Positions 46,802 to 58,394 are shown, counted from the stretch's first letter. The stretch is 64,000 nucleotides of DNA from Pleurodeles waltl (GCF_031143425.1 NC_090444.1:1354148323-1354212322); one strand, 5' to 3'. Notes: generated by a model not told the origin, from the sequence alone. Made by a program: numbers and translations.

Positions 46802-46979
46802 TTTATTGCACAAATACTTTACACATTGCCTTGTAAGTTAAGCCTGACTGCTCGTGCCAAGCTACCAGAGGGTGGGCACAGGATAATTTTGGATTGTGTG
46901 TGACTTACCCTGACTAGAATGAGGGTTCTTGCTTGGAAAGAGGGTAACCTGACTGCCAACCAAAAACCCCATTTCTAAC
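46802..46979 (+). repeat. Dispersed repeat family B copy
   Basis: Contains CACAAATACTTTACACATTG, TAAGCCTGACTGCTCGTGCC, CCAGAGGGTGGGCACAGG, and ends CCCCATTTCTAACA. Related to 25,195-25,372. Probably a retroelement end (TG...CA style 3' terminus). Confidence 0.55.
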
Positions 46980-48215
46980 ATTGACCAATTGTTTTTTTTA
47001 TATTATTATGGAATTTAAAAGTTTGTATTTTATGCAACAGATTTTACTTATTCATTATGTCTTTTGATGTCAATGTGTGCTTTATGACCTACTCGGCCTA
47101 AATAAAGCTATTTTTTATTTGATTTACTGGTTCAATTATGTGCACATAAGGTTTGAAGTTGATTAGACTGGGAGAACTTTTTTAAGAGTGTGTCTGAAAT
47201 AATTTGGTTTATTTTACCTGCCCTAGCGGGATGTCTAATTGAGTTTACATTAGCTGCAGTACTCTGCGGGTTGTGAGTTAAAATTCCGAAAGTACTAACT
47301 CGGCTTTCCATCTTTCTCTGGTATGTAAATTAAGCAACTTCAATATTGATAATAGACCAACCTACTGCTTAAAGTGCTTAGAAATGGCAGAAGTGAGGCA
47401 TGATTTACCAATAAAAACACTTTGGTGTAAAATGATAAATTCGTGCTCTAGAAAACTGAATCCTTTCAGGTATTCCACATGTCTTTGAAAAAGCACCAAG
47501 CAAAAGTACCATGCAAATTCACAGAATAAAACCTAGGGGTATCAATACGTAAACTAATAAATACACCAGCAGGCCATGCACTCTTTAGTTAGGTTATGCC
47601 GGGCTCTTCGTTTACACTTCCGAGGGTTTCTTGTTGCTGCCAATGACTGAACATATATGTTCCTAGGCTGACCCGATGGCGAATAAAAGGTTTTCTGTGT
47701 TTTCTGAAATTGGCATTGTCATACATGGAGCAAAATTGAAGATAAAGGCTGAAGAGCGAGGGACAAGAATTGTTAAAACCAGGCTGCCGTTGCAGTGTCT
47801 AGGGAAGCAGGGAGTAGTAAAAAGACGGGTTTACAGAGCAACTAATGCTTTTTTGACTGTAATCCCAGAATTCGTTTTTTACAAGTTCATGGTCGAAAAC
47901 CATTCTGCTTTCATGGGCAATCCAAAGACTCCTAAAGTATACTCTTGCTGTGATTGGCAGCCAGAGATGGAAGTGGGGTGCTCTCAGCGAGGGCATTACT
48001 AGACTGAGGAAATCATATAGATATGGTGTTATCAAACCTTTTTTCTTCTTTTGGCACATTTGCCCACGATCTACTAGTCGACCGTCTGGCAGTGGTGGAT
48101 TTTAAGTTATTACACTGCAGTGCTTTGGTTTATTTTTGTGAGGGAAAACCAAATCTATAGCACAACTACCGTTATGTTTTTTGTCAATTAGACACTGCCA
48201 CCACCCCAATTTTGT
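46980..48215. other. No recognisable gene
   Basis: Unclassified AT-rich sequence. A 108-codon open frame at 47,676-48,002 shows no domain motif and no splice support, so it is not called. Confidence 0.45.
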
Positions 48216-48219
48216 ATTG

Positions 48220-48660
48220 AGGATATTCAATGATGGATGGGAAACAATTTCCTGAAGCTAAATGCAGATCATACTGAGATGGTTATAATTGGTCAAGACC
48301 CGTCTCCATAGACATTAGTGCTCTAGCCCAGATCTAAGGGAGAACACAATTGATTGCCTAGTCTCTGAGGTAAAAGATCCTGGGTTCATCTTAGACCAGA
48401 ATCTAAACACTGCCAATTCAAAGTGCTCATCCGCACCTACAAAGCCCTCCACAACACTGGCCCTGCCTTCCTCAATAAGCAACTTCAACTGTACCATCTA
48501 AGTAGACATCTACGCTCAGTCACACTTGCACAAGTCACCCACATTAGCAGAAGCAAGTCAGGAGGACGTTCCTTCACCTACATTACCACTAAGACCTTGA
48601 ATGATCTCATACAACATTCCTGGACAGCTCCAAAACTACTTAACTTCTGCGAGGGTAATA
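48220..48660 (+). pseudogene. CR1/L2-like LINE RT C-terminal fragment
   Basis: MGNNFLKLNADHTEMVIIG (about 48,238-48,295) is the region after the RT YADD block. From 48,423, VLIRTYKALHNTGPAFLNKQ, LRSVTLAQVTHIS and GGRSFTYITTKTLNDL match the LINE C-terminus. Frames differ, so it is broken. Confidence 0.7.
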
Positions 48661-49660
48661 AGTTGCACCATTTAATCCAAATTAACATAACATCAAGGAA
48701 ATGCTTTTTATTTTTGCCTGCCTTGATTCCAAGCATTGTCCTAAGTGGTGGCCATCTTTTAGCTGGATTTCACTGTGATTAGCTGTACCTGGCCTGAGCA
48801 GGAATTTCCCTCATATTCCCATTCATACAGTACCTAACTCGGAATAGAATGAGTGCTGGTGCCCAAACCTCTGCTTAGAAGTCAGCTGCCGGCACTATTA
48901 CATGTCAGCAGACCGTATACTAAGGCTGTGTAGTCTGGGATACACCTCAAGCCTCTATAATCGACTATCAGATACTCACTGCCCCTTTATCTCAATCTTG
49001 CAGATTTCCGCTTCTGCCATTCATGATAGTTTTCTGTCTTGTTCTTTCTGCTTCTTTCCCTTTTGTTTTTACCTCTCTTTCTCTCTGGAAATGTTAGATG
49101 AGGAAAAATAAGTACTGGCATCGAAACATAAATGCCAATGGGCCCCACCAGCAACCACCAGCTCAAATGAAGCCCAGACCTGAACATATTTCCAAAGGCT
49201 GCATGACACAGGGCATCCTTGATAAGTGGTCTCCCAAGGGTGGAAGACAAATAGCAACATCCTGTTTGGATCTGTTATGGCTTTGAGTACGGCCTACTGC
49301 CAACCATTATATCTTTTTTGCAGCACAACACCTTAATCTCTACAGCCCAACAATTTAACTCAGATAGGGCTGCTAGCAGTAATGTAATTCGTATCAGTAA
49401 ATTCCTCCCACTTCTGACTATGATTACACTTGGAAATATGCTCTCTCTTGTGAATTCACTACCATCTGCGACGTTGCTCCAATCTCTCCTTTCTCACCAA
49501 ATTGTGAATCTCCTCCTACCCTAATCTACATGTCTTCACAATTTAAGGATTGCGTGATTGCAAATACTGCAATTCAATACCTCAAATGTTTGACATTTTT
49601 TGAATTGCAAACATATTATTGTATTGTACTTTACTTACCTACAGCACAAGTGCCCTGTTG
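48661..49660. other. No recognisable gene
   Basis: LINE 3' remnants probably extend to about 48,880; the rest is unclassified. Confidence 0.4.
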
Positions 49661-49871
49661 TGAAGTATATTAATCACACAGAGATAAGAATTATCATTAA
49701 CTTACTTATTATAAGACTGAAGATAATAAGGCTCAACAACACAGCTCCTCGTTCCCCTGTCTTCCTGAGCCCTCTGTCATCTACATTCTATTACAGCATC
49801 ATTTATCCTACCTTCCCACATTCTACATTCAAACCCATAACTAAACAACTTCACTGAATATAATATATACA
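49661..49871 (-). repeat. 3' LTR of Gypsy element 2
   Basis: A 211-bp copy matching 57,689-57,910 with scattered differences. On the plus strand it begins TGAAGTATATTAATCACAC and ends AATATAATATATACA, giving TG...CA in either reading. Confidence 0.8.
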
Positions 49872-49882
49872 TCTTCTTTTTT
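49872..49882 (-). promoter_or_regulatory. Polypurine tract
   Basis: The minus strand reads AAAAAAGAAGA immediately before the 3' LTR start (TGTATATA). This is the position expected for the plus-strand DNA synthesis primer of an LTR element. Confidence 0.7.
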
Positions 49883-50276
49883 AACAAAAAAACATAACAA
49901 AATTATTATAATAACCATATAGTAATTAACAAAATATTCAAGTTGTTTCAAGATTTCAAACTAAAATATTACAAACTCTGAAAATGTCTTTGGTTGTTGG
50001 CATCTGCACTTTTCTTCTTGCTCTTAAAGTACAGTCAATATTATCATTATATTGGCCATCCACCTTTTTACTGATTTTTCTATCCCGTTGTACTTTATCC
50101 ACACTTTCATCCTCATTTTCAATACATTGTGGTTCCTTCTCATTTTCAACAATTTGTGAACAATTCTCATTACTTACTTAATTATCATTAAGATTAATAG
50201 TCTTATCAATTCTTTAATTAGATCTCTTATTTCTATTGCTTTCACTACCAATCTCTAAATCAAAGTAATTTTGTGT

Positions 50277-51147
50277 TTAATCTCTTACATCCATTCCTTT
50301 ATTTCCAGCATTCCAAAATTTCTCTTGATGTAGTTTAAGTAAAACTACAGCATCTTTACTCCACCGGCCTTTATCCTTTAAACACAAAGTGCTTTTGGTG
50401 ACCTTAATAATTTGTACTGGTGAAGTATACACAGCCTCTCCTTTCTGTACTTTACCAGGTTTTTTTACGAGGACCCAATCTCCTACACTAAACATTTTGG
50501 ATTTAACTCTAGTGAATAAATCATAATATGTTTTAGTTTAAACTGAATAATGTTTTGTTTTACTTGTAATTCATTGTCATCCATCCTTTTGACATCATTT
50601 TGTACATTTGTGTCATTTCCAAATGTTGGTGTAAGTAAAGTATTTTGTTTTCTACTTCTTAACAAATAAAATGGTGATTACGCAGTTGTCGAATTTATAG
50701 TATTGTTATAACTATAAACCCTTTCTAGTAAAAATCCAAATGCCATACAATTTAGATGGAATAGCTAATTGACTTCCTTCTTTCATGAACCTATTTATAC
50801 ATTCTACTTGACCATCGGAAACAGGATTATGAAGAGTTGTTTTTTTCCTGTTTTATTTCATGTTTACAAAAAATGTACACATCTTTTGAGAAGCTAACTG
50901 TGTGTCATTATCTGATACCAAAATCTCGGTAAGCCTTCTACAGCCATTAAAAAATATATATATATTCTATAATGACATCTGTGGTTATATTTGCAATGAA
51001 ATCCCAATTAATCCATTTAGAATAATAATCTGTAAGCACAACTAAATAATGCATATCTGGATCAAGTAAATTATATGGATCAGAAATATCTATGGCTAAT
51101 TTTGACCATGGTCCATTAGGTATATACAATAGGTGCATTTCTTTCTT
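50277..51147 (-). pseudogene. Gypsy element 2 integrase core and C-terminus
   Basis: Core motifs are in order: first Asp in WSKLAIDIS ... VVLTDYYSKW (51,138 and down), second Asp in VSDNDTQLASQ (about 50,920), Glu in DGQVECINRFMKEG (about 50,815). The C-terminal segment from 50,495 reads FSVGDWVLVKKPGK, the barrel-like DNA-binding end. It is broken by frameshifts and by the insertion at 51,148, which separates it from its zinc-binding domain. Confidence 0.75.
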
Positions 51148-53310
51148 GCAGTTGCATGATGGAACGATGCATGCCGAAACAACGAATACCTTAACAACGT
51201 CATCGGAACCACAACTCTGTCGTTTCCACTCATGCCTTTACCACACATGCCTTTACGACAAATTTCATTGTAAAATCATGCCTCGTTAAGGCATGTGTGG
51301 AAACGCATGCAAAATGGCATGTGTGGTTCTGTCATGCAACCCCCCACCTGACCTGAAGCCCAAAACTAACCCCACCCCTAATACCTAACCTACCCCAACC
51401 TCCCTCACCTGCCCGGAGCCCTAAAAACGAAATACTATCCTAACCCCACCCCTCCATATAAACTAAAGTACCCCCACCCTGAAACCTAAAAAAAACCTAC
51501 TCCACCCCACCCCTAAAGACAAAGGGGCATATTTAAACTCTGTATGCGCCGAATGTGCGTCAAACATTTTGACGAACATTCAGCGCAAACCCTGCCCCAT
51601 ATTTAAACTTTGACGTCTGAGCACGTAAAAATTCCTCTGTGTGCGTCATTTTTTGGATGCGGGAAACTGCCTTGCATTAATGACATGCAAGGTAGGCGTT
51701 CCCGCCCAAAAAATGACTTTAAGGCCTGTGCGCCTTATTTATAATCCAGCGTAATTTTGACGCACAGGAGGGGGTGGGCCTTAAAAAATGGCGCACACCC
51801 TGATGTGCGACGTTTTTTAACGCCTGGGTCAGGGCAGACGTTAAGGGACCTGTGGGCTCCCTTCCATGGTCTCTGACCATGGAAGGAGTCCAGAGGTGCC
51901 TTTCCCTGCCCCTAGGGACAGCCCCTGCCACCCTCGTCCACCCCTGGAGGACACCCATGGAATGGGGGGACCCATCCCCAGTAACTACAGGTAAGTAGAG
52001 GTAAGTATGTTTTTTTTTTTTTAAAGTGGCTTAGGGGGGCCTAATTTGGGCCCCCCTACATGCCACTGTGCCCAATGACCATGCCCAGGGGACAGAAGTC
52101 CCCTGGGCATGGCCATTGGGCAAGGGGGCATGACTCCTGTCTTTGCTAAGTCAGGAGTCATTTCAATGGGGGTTGTGCGTCAAAAAATGGCGCAAGTCTG
52201 GTTTGAGGCATGATTTTTGCATCAAACCTGACTTGCACCATTTTTTGACGCACAACCCCCATTTTCCCCTACGCCGGCTAACGTCATTCCTTAAATAAGG
52301 CGCCCGCATAGTGCGTAGGAATGTCGTTAGCCGGCGGTAATATTCTTGACACAAACCAGGGCCGGCGCTGGTTTGCGTCAAAAAGTATAAATATGGGCCT
52401 AAACTTCTTCAGAACCCCCACGCTCCCTGAGCCCTTAAAAAAACTACCCTGCCCCTAAAAAAGTAAACCACCCGACCCCCATATCCAGCATAGGCCCTAC
52501 AAAAAAAAACTACCCTGAGCCCCCACCCCTAAACACTAAACTACCCAGACACCCCCACCCTCCCTGATCCATAAAAATTTCCCCCAATAAGTAAAGTACC
52601 CTGACCCCCTACCCACCCTAAGAACTATAAAAAAAACTATCCCGACCCCTCTAGCCCCTACCACTTAAAACTAAATTACCCTGACCTCCCCATCCTGAGC
52701 TCTAAAATAATACCCTGCCCCCTCACCCCTGCCCCTTAAAACTAAAGTGCCATGACACCCCCACCTACCTAAGCTCTAAATCAATCCCCACCACTAAAAA
52801 CTACCCACCAACCCTGCCCCAACCCCACTTACCTCACTGTGACCTCTCCAGATCCTTCCTCTTCTTCTCTCCTTCAACCTTTCCTCAAACCTTCCCTGAC
52901 CCCTTTAAAAATAAACTACCCCACCTCACCCTAAGCCCTAAATAAAAAATAATTACCCAAACCCTCCCACTCCACCCCTAAAAAAAGATACCCGTCCCCC
53001 ACCCTAAATGCTTAAAAAAATCCCCCAAATCCCCACTCCCGCCCCTTAAAAAAAACACCCCGATCTCCCAGCCACCCCAATCCCCTAATCCACTCCCCAC
53101 CCCTGACCCAGCCCTACTTACATCACTGCGTCCTCTGTGTCCTCTATCGAACATCGCATGGCTTTTTCTGTGCCTTAAGCACACATTTGCGTACTTCAGT
53201 ACATGCGTGGTTAAAGCACAGAAAAAGCCATGTGTTGTTCAGGCAAGCATGGTTACGCTTGCATGGAAAACAACAACGTCCTTAAGGACATGTTGTTAAG
53301 GACGTTTCCC
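51148..53310. mobile_element. 2.16-kb insertion with 7-bp duplication and C-rich irregular repeats
   Basis: CTTTCTT flanks both sides (51,141-51,147 and 53,311-53,317), and the interrupted integrase resumes exactly outside them. Near the ends are inverted motifs CCTTAACAAC (about 51,190) and GTTGTTAAGG (about 53,292). Much of the interior (51,340-51,530; 52,400-53,110) is a G-poor run of degenerate CTACCC/CCCCACC/CTAAA units. No protein is recognised. Superfamily unknown; a 7-8 bp duplication would suit hAT-like or similar elements. Confidence 0.6.
51534..52399. mobile_element. Inverted-repeat, hairpin-chain element inside the 2.16-kb insertion
   Basis: Starts GGGGCATATTTAAACT and ends AGTATAAATATGGGCC, inverse and like the 10,210-10,365 element. 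Its interior is consecutive hairpins: TGCCTTGCATTAATGACATG area, CTTCCATGGTC/GACCATGGAAG (51,861-51,886), GCCCAGGGGAC/GTCCCCTGGGC (52,083-52,109), ATGACTCCTG/CAGGAGTCAT (52,130-52,160), GGGGGTTGTGCGTCAAAAAA with TTTTTTGACGCACAACCCCC (52,169-52,260), and TAACGTCATTCC/GGAATGTCGTTA. Confidence 0.75.
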
Positions 53311-53317
53311 CTTTCTT

Positions 53318-53554
53318 ACTTACTTTCCAGTGTTTATTGAATGTTATACACTCCACACGTTCATCAATAAACATGTCTACATCATTATCTAGTCCTGGCC
53401 ACCAATAATAATTTCTCAATAATTTCTTTGTGGCTGTGGTTCTTGAATGCCCTTTATGAGCTAAATCTATCCATTTTGTCTTTAATGGTTGTAGTGGAAT
53501 ATATAAGTCATGTCTCATTAACAAACCACCTTCAATAGTTAATTCATTTGCCAA
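53318..53554 (-). pseudogene. Gypsy element 2 integrase zinc-binding domain
   Basis: Reads LAHKGHSRTTATKKLLRNYY, then WWPGLDNDVDMFIDE and VECITFNKHWK. This is the H-x-H ... C-x2-C (HHCC) domain, here with the second Cys apparently changed. It ends at the CTTTCTT duplication. Confidence 0.75.
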
Positions 53555-53719
53555 TTGTGAAAAAACATTAATAGGGTTATCTACATTTTTGCTGGGAGGC
53601 CACCCTTTAGTGATATATTTTATAACTTGCTGTAGAACATGCCTCTGTCCACTCCTTTCAAGAAATTACTCCATCAGAGTGTTCCACAGCATCAGCATAA
53701 GCGAAAAACACATTCAGTA

Positions 53720-53953
53720 TCATGTATTTTGATTTCTTCCATATCTTTCAATTTGTATCCTAGATAAGCAACTAGCACATTTGTTTAAACCATCTGCAAT
53801 GTTGTTGATTTCAAAATTAAATTTGTGCAATTTCGAAATCAACCTAATTAATGTAGATGATGCTTTAGCATTACCTCTTCCATCCATAATATATACTAGG
53901 AGTTTATGATTAGTTACTATGTCAAAAGTTTTACCCCAAAGATATGTTTTCAA
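53720..53953 (-). pseudogene. Gypsy element 2 RNase H
   Basis: YLWGKTFDIVTNHKLLVYIM and RLISKLHKFNFEINNIADGL, then ASCLSRI: the RNase H C-terminal half. The usual TDH is TNH. Confidence 0.75.
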
Positions 53954-55179
53954 TTGTTCAACTGCCCATACACATGCTAGTGTTTCCCTTTCTATTGTGC
54001 TATAAAATGTTCAGCATTTCTAAGGATTCTTGTAATAAATGCTACAGTGAATTCCTTTCCTGATACAATTTGAGTAAATATAGCGCCTATTCCTGTTGCA
54101 ATAGCATCTACTGCTATCCGGTTTTTGCCTTTAGGATAATAAAGTCATAAAGCAGGCGCTTTTAAAATGCCTTTTTTTATTCTTCTAAATGAACCTTCTT
54201 GTTAAGATCCCCAATAAAATTTTATTTTCTTTCTGAATAATATCCTAAGTGGTTCAACTAAATTAGCATAATCCATGATAAATCTTGAATAGTATTCACC
54301 TAACCTAAGAAAAGATTTAAAAGTGTTCTTGTCATTGGGATTGGGTGCTTCACAAATTGCTCTAAATTCTATTTAGGTTTTATACCTTCTGATGAAAGAG
54401 TGTGTCCGAAGTATTCAATTTCTGTATATAAGAATTTACACCTTGACTTAATTACTGTCATTCCTTTTTTGTAAGATTCCTAAAACTTGATTAAAAATAG
54501 AATTGTGTCCCGTAATAGTTTCTGCATGTATTAAAATACTGTCCTGCAATTTCTGAATGCCATCCAAATCCTTAAACAAAATATCCATTAATTTTTGGAA
54601 TAAACTTGCAGCTGATGCAAGTCCAAATGGTAAGCACCAAATTGTGTTACAAATGTGGTGTACTCTTCAGAAGAATCAGAGAGTTTGACTTGATGATATG
54701 CTGATTTAAGATCTATTAGTAAAAAATACTTCGACCCATTAGTGGAAGCCAATATTTCCTGGCTTTTAGGCAATGGGTGACAATCCACTACTATATTTTT
54801 GTTTAAAGATCCTCAATAAGCACATAAACTTACATCTCCAGTTTTTTTTGTAAGAACTATGGCTGAAATCAGTAGATTCAATTATGCCTTCTTCACATAA
54901 CTTACATAGTAGGTCTTTCAACTATTTTCTTACTGAAAAAAGCACCGGCTGAATCTTATGTACCACTGGCACTGCTTTTTCTTTTAAATTGATAACATGT
55001 TCAAGACCTTTGACACATCCTATGTAATTGGAAAACACTTTTTGATTGTTTTTTAATGCTTGTTCTAACATTAGATCTATATTTTTATCACAAATATCAG
55101 TAACTTCTGGACAGAGTAACTCTCCCAAAACAATCAGATCTGATGAACCTGGTTTCAAAATTATACCCAACTTGCCCAA
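53954..55179 (-). pseudogene. Gypsy element 2 reverse transcriptase
   Basis: 55,179-54,922 gives the linker and RT start (GKLGIILKPGSSDLIVLGE, then HVINLKEKAVPVVHKIQPV). 54,788-54,588 gives DCHPLPKSQEILASTNGSK and FLLIDLKSAYHQVKLSDSSE, with the first catalytic Asp in IDLKSAYHQ. Sequence down to 53,954 is decayed RT/RNase H. Confidence 0.75.
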
Positions 55180-55344
55180 GTCTTATCATGCTACAATACT
55201 TCTGCCATTTTCAGCTACATATATTTTAGTATTGATAATATGGTCTTTAAATTTAAGACTGTTATAAAAATACTCAATCATTTTAATATCAAATTCTCCA
55301 AATACCTTTGGATTTACATCACTCTTCATGAACTTTCTATGTTT

Positions 55345-55536
55345 CTAAAGATTATAAAGTGTGTCATCAGCTAAAATAGTAAGGGTAGAGCCTGAGTCTG
55401 CCATAATATCAAGTTCTTTGTTACCAATACAGACTACTCTAAGTGGCGCATTAAATATGCTTGTTATATTTTTGCTAGAATTAACTTCAATGGTCAAAAC
55501 TATCTTTGGACACATTTCTTCATCAATTTCTTCCAC
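55345..55536 (-). pseudogene. Gypsy element 2 aspartic protease
   Basis: FNAPLRVVCIGNKELDIMADSGSTLTIL holds the D-S-G active-site motif (ADSGST), in the place expected between gag and RT. Confidence 0.75.
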
Positions 55537-55559
55537 TAAATTAACTTTTATGTTACCAC

Positions 55560-56832
55560 CTCCCTTTATACTTCTACAGACTGCAGCAAAATGACCTACT
55601 TTTTTACATTTGGTACTTTTCTCTTCGTGTATTTATTTACTCAAGAGTGATTTAGATCCACATCGATAACACTGTACAAACCTTTTACTATTGGATCTGT
55701 TATCTTTGTTCTTCTCATCACACTTAACATTCTCATTGCTTTTTTTTTGTTGAATCAGAACCACATTTGATTTTGTCGGATTATCAGACATTAAAGCTTT
55801 TGTAGAAATCATTGATCCCTCAATTCCTTTAGGAATATCACTAACCTTCTGTAATGTAGGATTTCTACAAGCAAGTAGTATATGTCATCTCATTAAATTC
55901 ACATGTTAATACCAGTACCCTCAAAGCAGCTATATAGGGGGTCATTCTGACCCTGGCGGCCGGTGACCGCCAGGGTCACCGACCACGGGAGCACCGCCAA
56001 CAGGCTGGCGGTGCTCCCGAGGGCATTCTGACCGCGGCGGTTCAGCCGCGGTCAGAAAGGGTAAACCGGCAGTCTCCCGCCGGTTTACCGCTGCCCCATT
56101 GAATCCTCCATGGCGGCGGAGCGCGCTCCGCCGCCATGGGGATTCAGACACCCCCTACCGCCATCCTGTTCATGGCGGGAAACCCGCCATGAACAGGATG
56201 GCGGTAGGGGGTGTCGTGGGCCCCCGTAAGAGGGCCCCGCAAAGTATTTCAGTGTCTGCTTTACAGACACTGAAATACGCGACGGGTGCAACTGCACCCG
56301 TCGCACCCCTGCAACCACGCCGGCTCAATTCTGAGCCGGCGTCCTCGTTGCAGGGGCATTTCTGCTGGGCCGGCGGAAATGTTTAAATGGCCGCCGCGGT
56401 CTTTTGACCGCGGTGCGGTCATTTCACGGCGGTACCTTGGCGGACGGCCTCCGCCGTCCGCCAAGGTTAAAATCACCCCCATAGTCTTCTGTATTTTCAT
56501 GTTCCAGCTGTTTTCTTCAAAAAATCTGTGTCTTTTCACCATAACGTGAGGTTCTTCTGTATATTGTTTTACCATTGTTTTCACTGCTTCTTCATATTTA
56601 TCACATGGAATAAGGAGTTGGTTCATATTCCGGTAAATTGGCAAAAATCTCTTGTCCAGCATTTTCCAAAAGACCAAACATCAGGCGTTTTTCTCTCTGG
56701 TTCAAATTCTTTTTCATCAATAGCCACTAAATAATTTTCAAATGCTCTATGTCAGTTTTTACATTTCATTATTGGTTTACCAGGAGTATTTAAAAGTAAT
56801 ACTGACTGAATTATGATAATACTTTGATCCAT
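55560..56832 (-). pseudogene. Gypsy element 2 gag, split by an insertion
   Basis: The ATG at 56,832 opens MDQSIIIIQSVLLLNTPGKP, a stop, then HRAFENYLVAIDEKEFEPER, the standard gag N-terminus. Capsid-like sequence (EEPHVMVKRHRFFEE) leads to the insertion at 56,480. After it, the frame resumes with AALRVLVLTCEFNEMTY (about 55,930-55,870). Near 55,660-55,570 lies a zinc-finger region, CYRCGSKS ... KCKKVGHFAAVCR, in which one knuckle Cys is Val. The protein would form the particle; it is inactive. Confidence 0.75.
55937..56480. mobile_element. Palindrome-chain element in gag, ATA duplication
   Basis: Ends GGGGGTCATTCTGACC and (complement of the right end) GGGGGTGATTTTAACC. ATA at 55,934-55,936 and 56,481-56,483. 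The interior is at least nine hairpins in series, for example 55,949-55,977, 55,986-56,020, 56,028-56,055, CATGGCGGCGGAGCG/CGCTCCGCCGCCATG (56,109-56,138), a 60-bp palindrome at about 56,149-56,215, and TATTTCAGTGTCTG/CAGACACTGAAATA (56,244-56,277). Removing it and one ATA rejoins gag as QKTIAALRVL. Confidence 0.85.
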
Positions 56833-56963
56833 ATTTTCTATTTTGCGTATAAATATATATGTATAAATCCTTCTGAAGACGAATAAAAGATCCTTAATGA
56901 TGTGCTTTTGATGCTTAGCGACTCAAAAGTTTTTATTAATACTTTACATGTTAAACCATAATG

Positions 56964-57235
56964 TTTATAATGGTGAGCTTTTTCACCGTTATATATAATG
57001 CACATTTAAACAATATTTCTATTCCACTGCATGTAGTACAGTTTATAATAGTGTGCATATCACTGTTATATATGATGCACACGTAAACAGTATTTCCTTC
57101 GATGATAGTACAGTTCATAATGGTGTTCGTATCACTGTTATAAGTGATGCTCACTTAAATAGTATTTCATTTAGACGTAGTACAGTTTATAAAGGGGTGC
57201 TTATCATTGTTATAAGTGATGCACACTCATTTTTA
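56964..57235 (-). repeat. 72-bp hairpin-bearing tandem repeats in the leader of Gypsy element 2
   Basis: Four units start at 56,964, 57,042, 57,114 and 57,186 (spacings 78, 72, 72). Each has a small inverted repeat such as GTGCATATCACTG ... TGATGCAC and ends with AGTACAG. They lie between the 5' LTR and the gag start. A role in RNA packaging or expression is possible but unproven. Confidence 0.8.
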
Positions 57236-57688
57236 TTAAAATGCATTCACTTTTATGTGAAATATACACTTAAGATGGCCACTGCTGGGTATGTTTATGG
57301 GCTTGTATCTAAAGTAAATTAGCCTTGTATGCCAAACATAACACTTCATGTACTGTTGGACACACACGTTTATTTCTAAGGGAAATACCCCGCAGCTAAA
57401 TGTTGAAGAGAGCGCAAACACAGATACAACATAATTTGAATTTAGTTAACCAGCCGGTGTTTAAGCACAGCGTAACTGTAAGTTTAAAAAAAAAAAATTA
57501 TGCTAGTATCGTAAATACGTAAAAATACTTGCAGGCACTAGAGGACATGTTCTGCCACTTCGAACAGATCTCCTTCGACTCCGCACTTCAAACAGATCTC
57601 CTTCAACTCCATCGCTGTAGCTGCCAAATCTTCAATGTTTATAGATGAGCCCATTCCAATCATTTTACAGTTTGTCTCCAATTTGTTC

Positions 57689-57910
57689 TGAAGTATATTA
57701 ATCACACCGAGATGATAACAATTACCATTTACTTATTTATCATAAGATTGAAGATGGTAAGGCTCATCAATAACACAGCTCCACGCTCTTCTGACTTCCA
57801 GAAACATCTGTCATCTACATTTTATTACATCATCTTTTATCCTACCCGCACAGTCTATATTCTACATTCTGACCCATAACCAAACAACTTCAATGAATAT
57901 ATTATATACA
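57689..57910 (-). repeat. 5' LTR of Gypsy element 2
   Basis: A 222-bp copy of the LTR at 49,661-49,871. It begins TGAAGTATATTAATCACACC and ends AATATATTATATACA on the plus strand. Confidence 0.8.
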
Positions 57911-58394
57911 ATATGACCTTATCATCCTATCTTTCCTACGCCTCAAGGATAGCAACTTCCATTGACACTAACACTATCCTGTACCCATCATCACTAGCCT
58001 AAACATCCCATCATGCCTGGCTGTAGATTAAAAATGCTCATTACAACCCATCTCATTCACCCTCCTGTTTAAATGTAAAATGAACAAGAGAAAAAAAAGA
58101 CTCCTTCTTAATTTCATGTCTATGGAAAGCATCAAACTGTTTAAATCACCAATTTCTATTATCATTCACCCATTATACATTTTGCAGCCATTGCAGATGT
58201 GGAAGACCTAAAAAACACAGCCATCCCACATACTCTTCATACCGAACACCTTACTTTCTTCCACATACCTTGCAGCAACCAAAGATCCCAATATCATTAT
58301 AGAGTTGTTGTCATTGTTCTGAATTTCAGTTTGGCCCTATGCACCTCATTTATAATACACATTCAACACTTTTCACCCAGTTCCTCTCTGGCCC
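57911..58394. other. No recognisable gene
   Basis: AT-rich unclassified sequence. An open frame from 58,199 has no motif. Confidence 0.4.

Larger units (their letters stand above)
49661..57910 (-). mobile_element. Gypsy-type LTR retrotransposon (element 2) with both LTRs
   Basis: The minus-strand order is 5' LTR (57,910-57,689), leader with hairpin repeats, gag, protease, RT, RNase H, integrase, polypurine tract, 3' LTR (49,871-49,661). Insertions are the palindrome-chain element in gag (55,937-56,480) and a 2.2-kb block in integrase (51,148-53,310), which itself contains an inverted-repeat element. Codons are AT-rich and many stops occur. No flanking target duplication is obvious. Its protease and gag motifs differ from element 1, so it is a separate family. 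Confidence 0.8.

Noticed and set aside
47676..48002. 108-codon open frame
   Set aside because: No recognised family, no splice sites or repeats supporting it as a gene.
49650..57920. Target duplication flanking Gypsy element 2
   Set aside because: Sequences beside the two LTRs do not match, so only the LTRs and polypurine tract are claimed.
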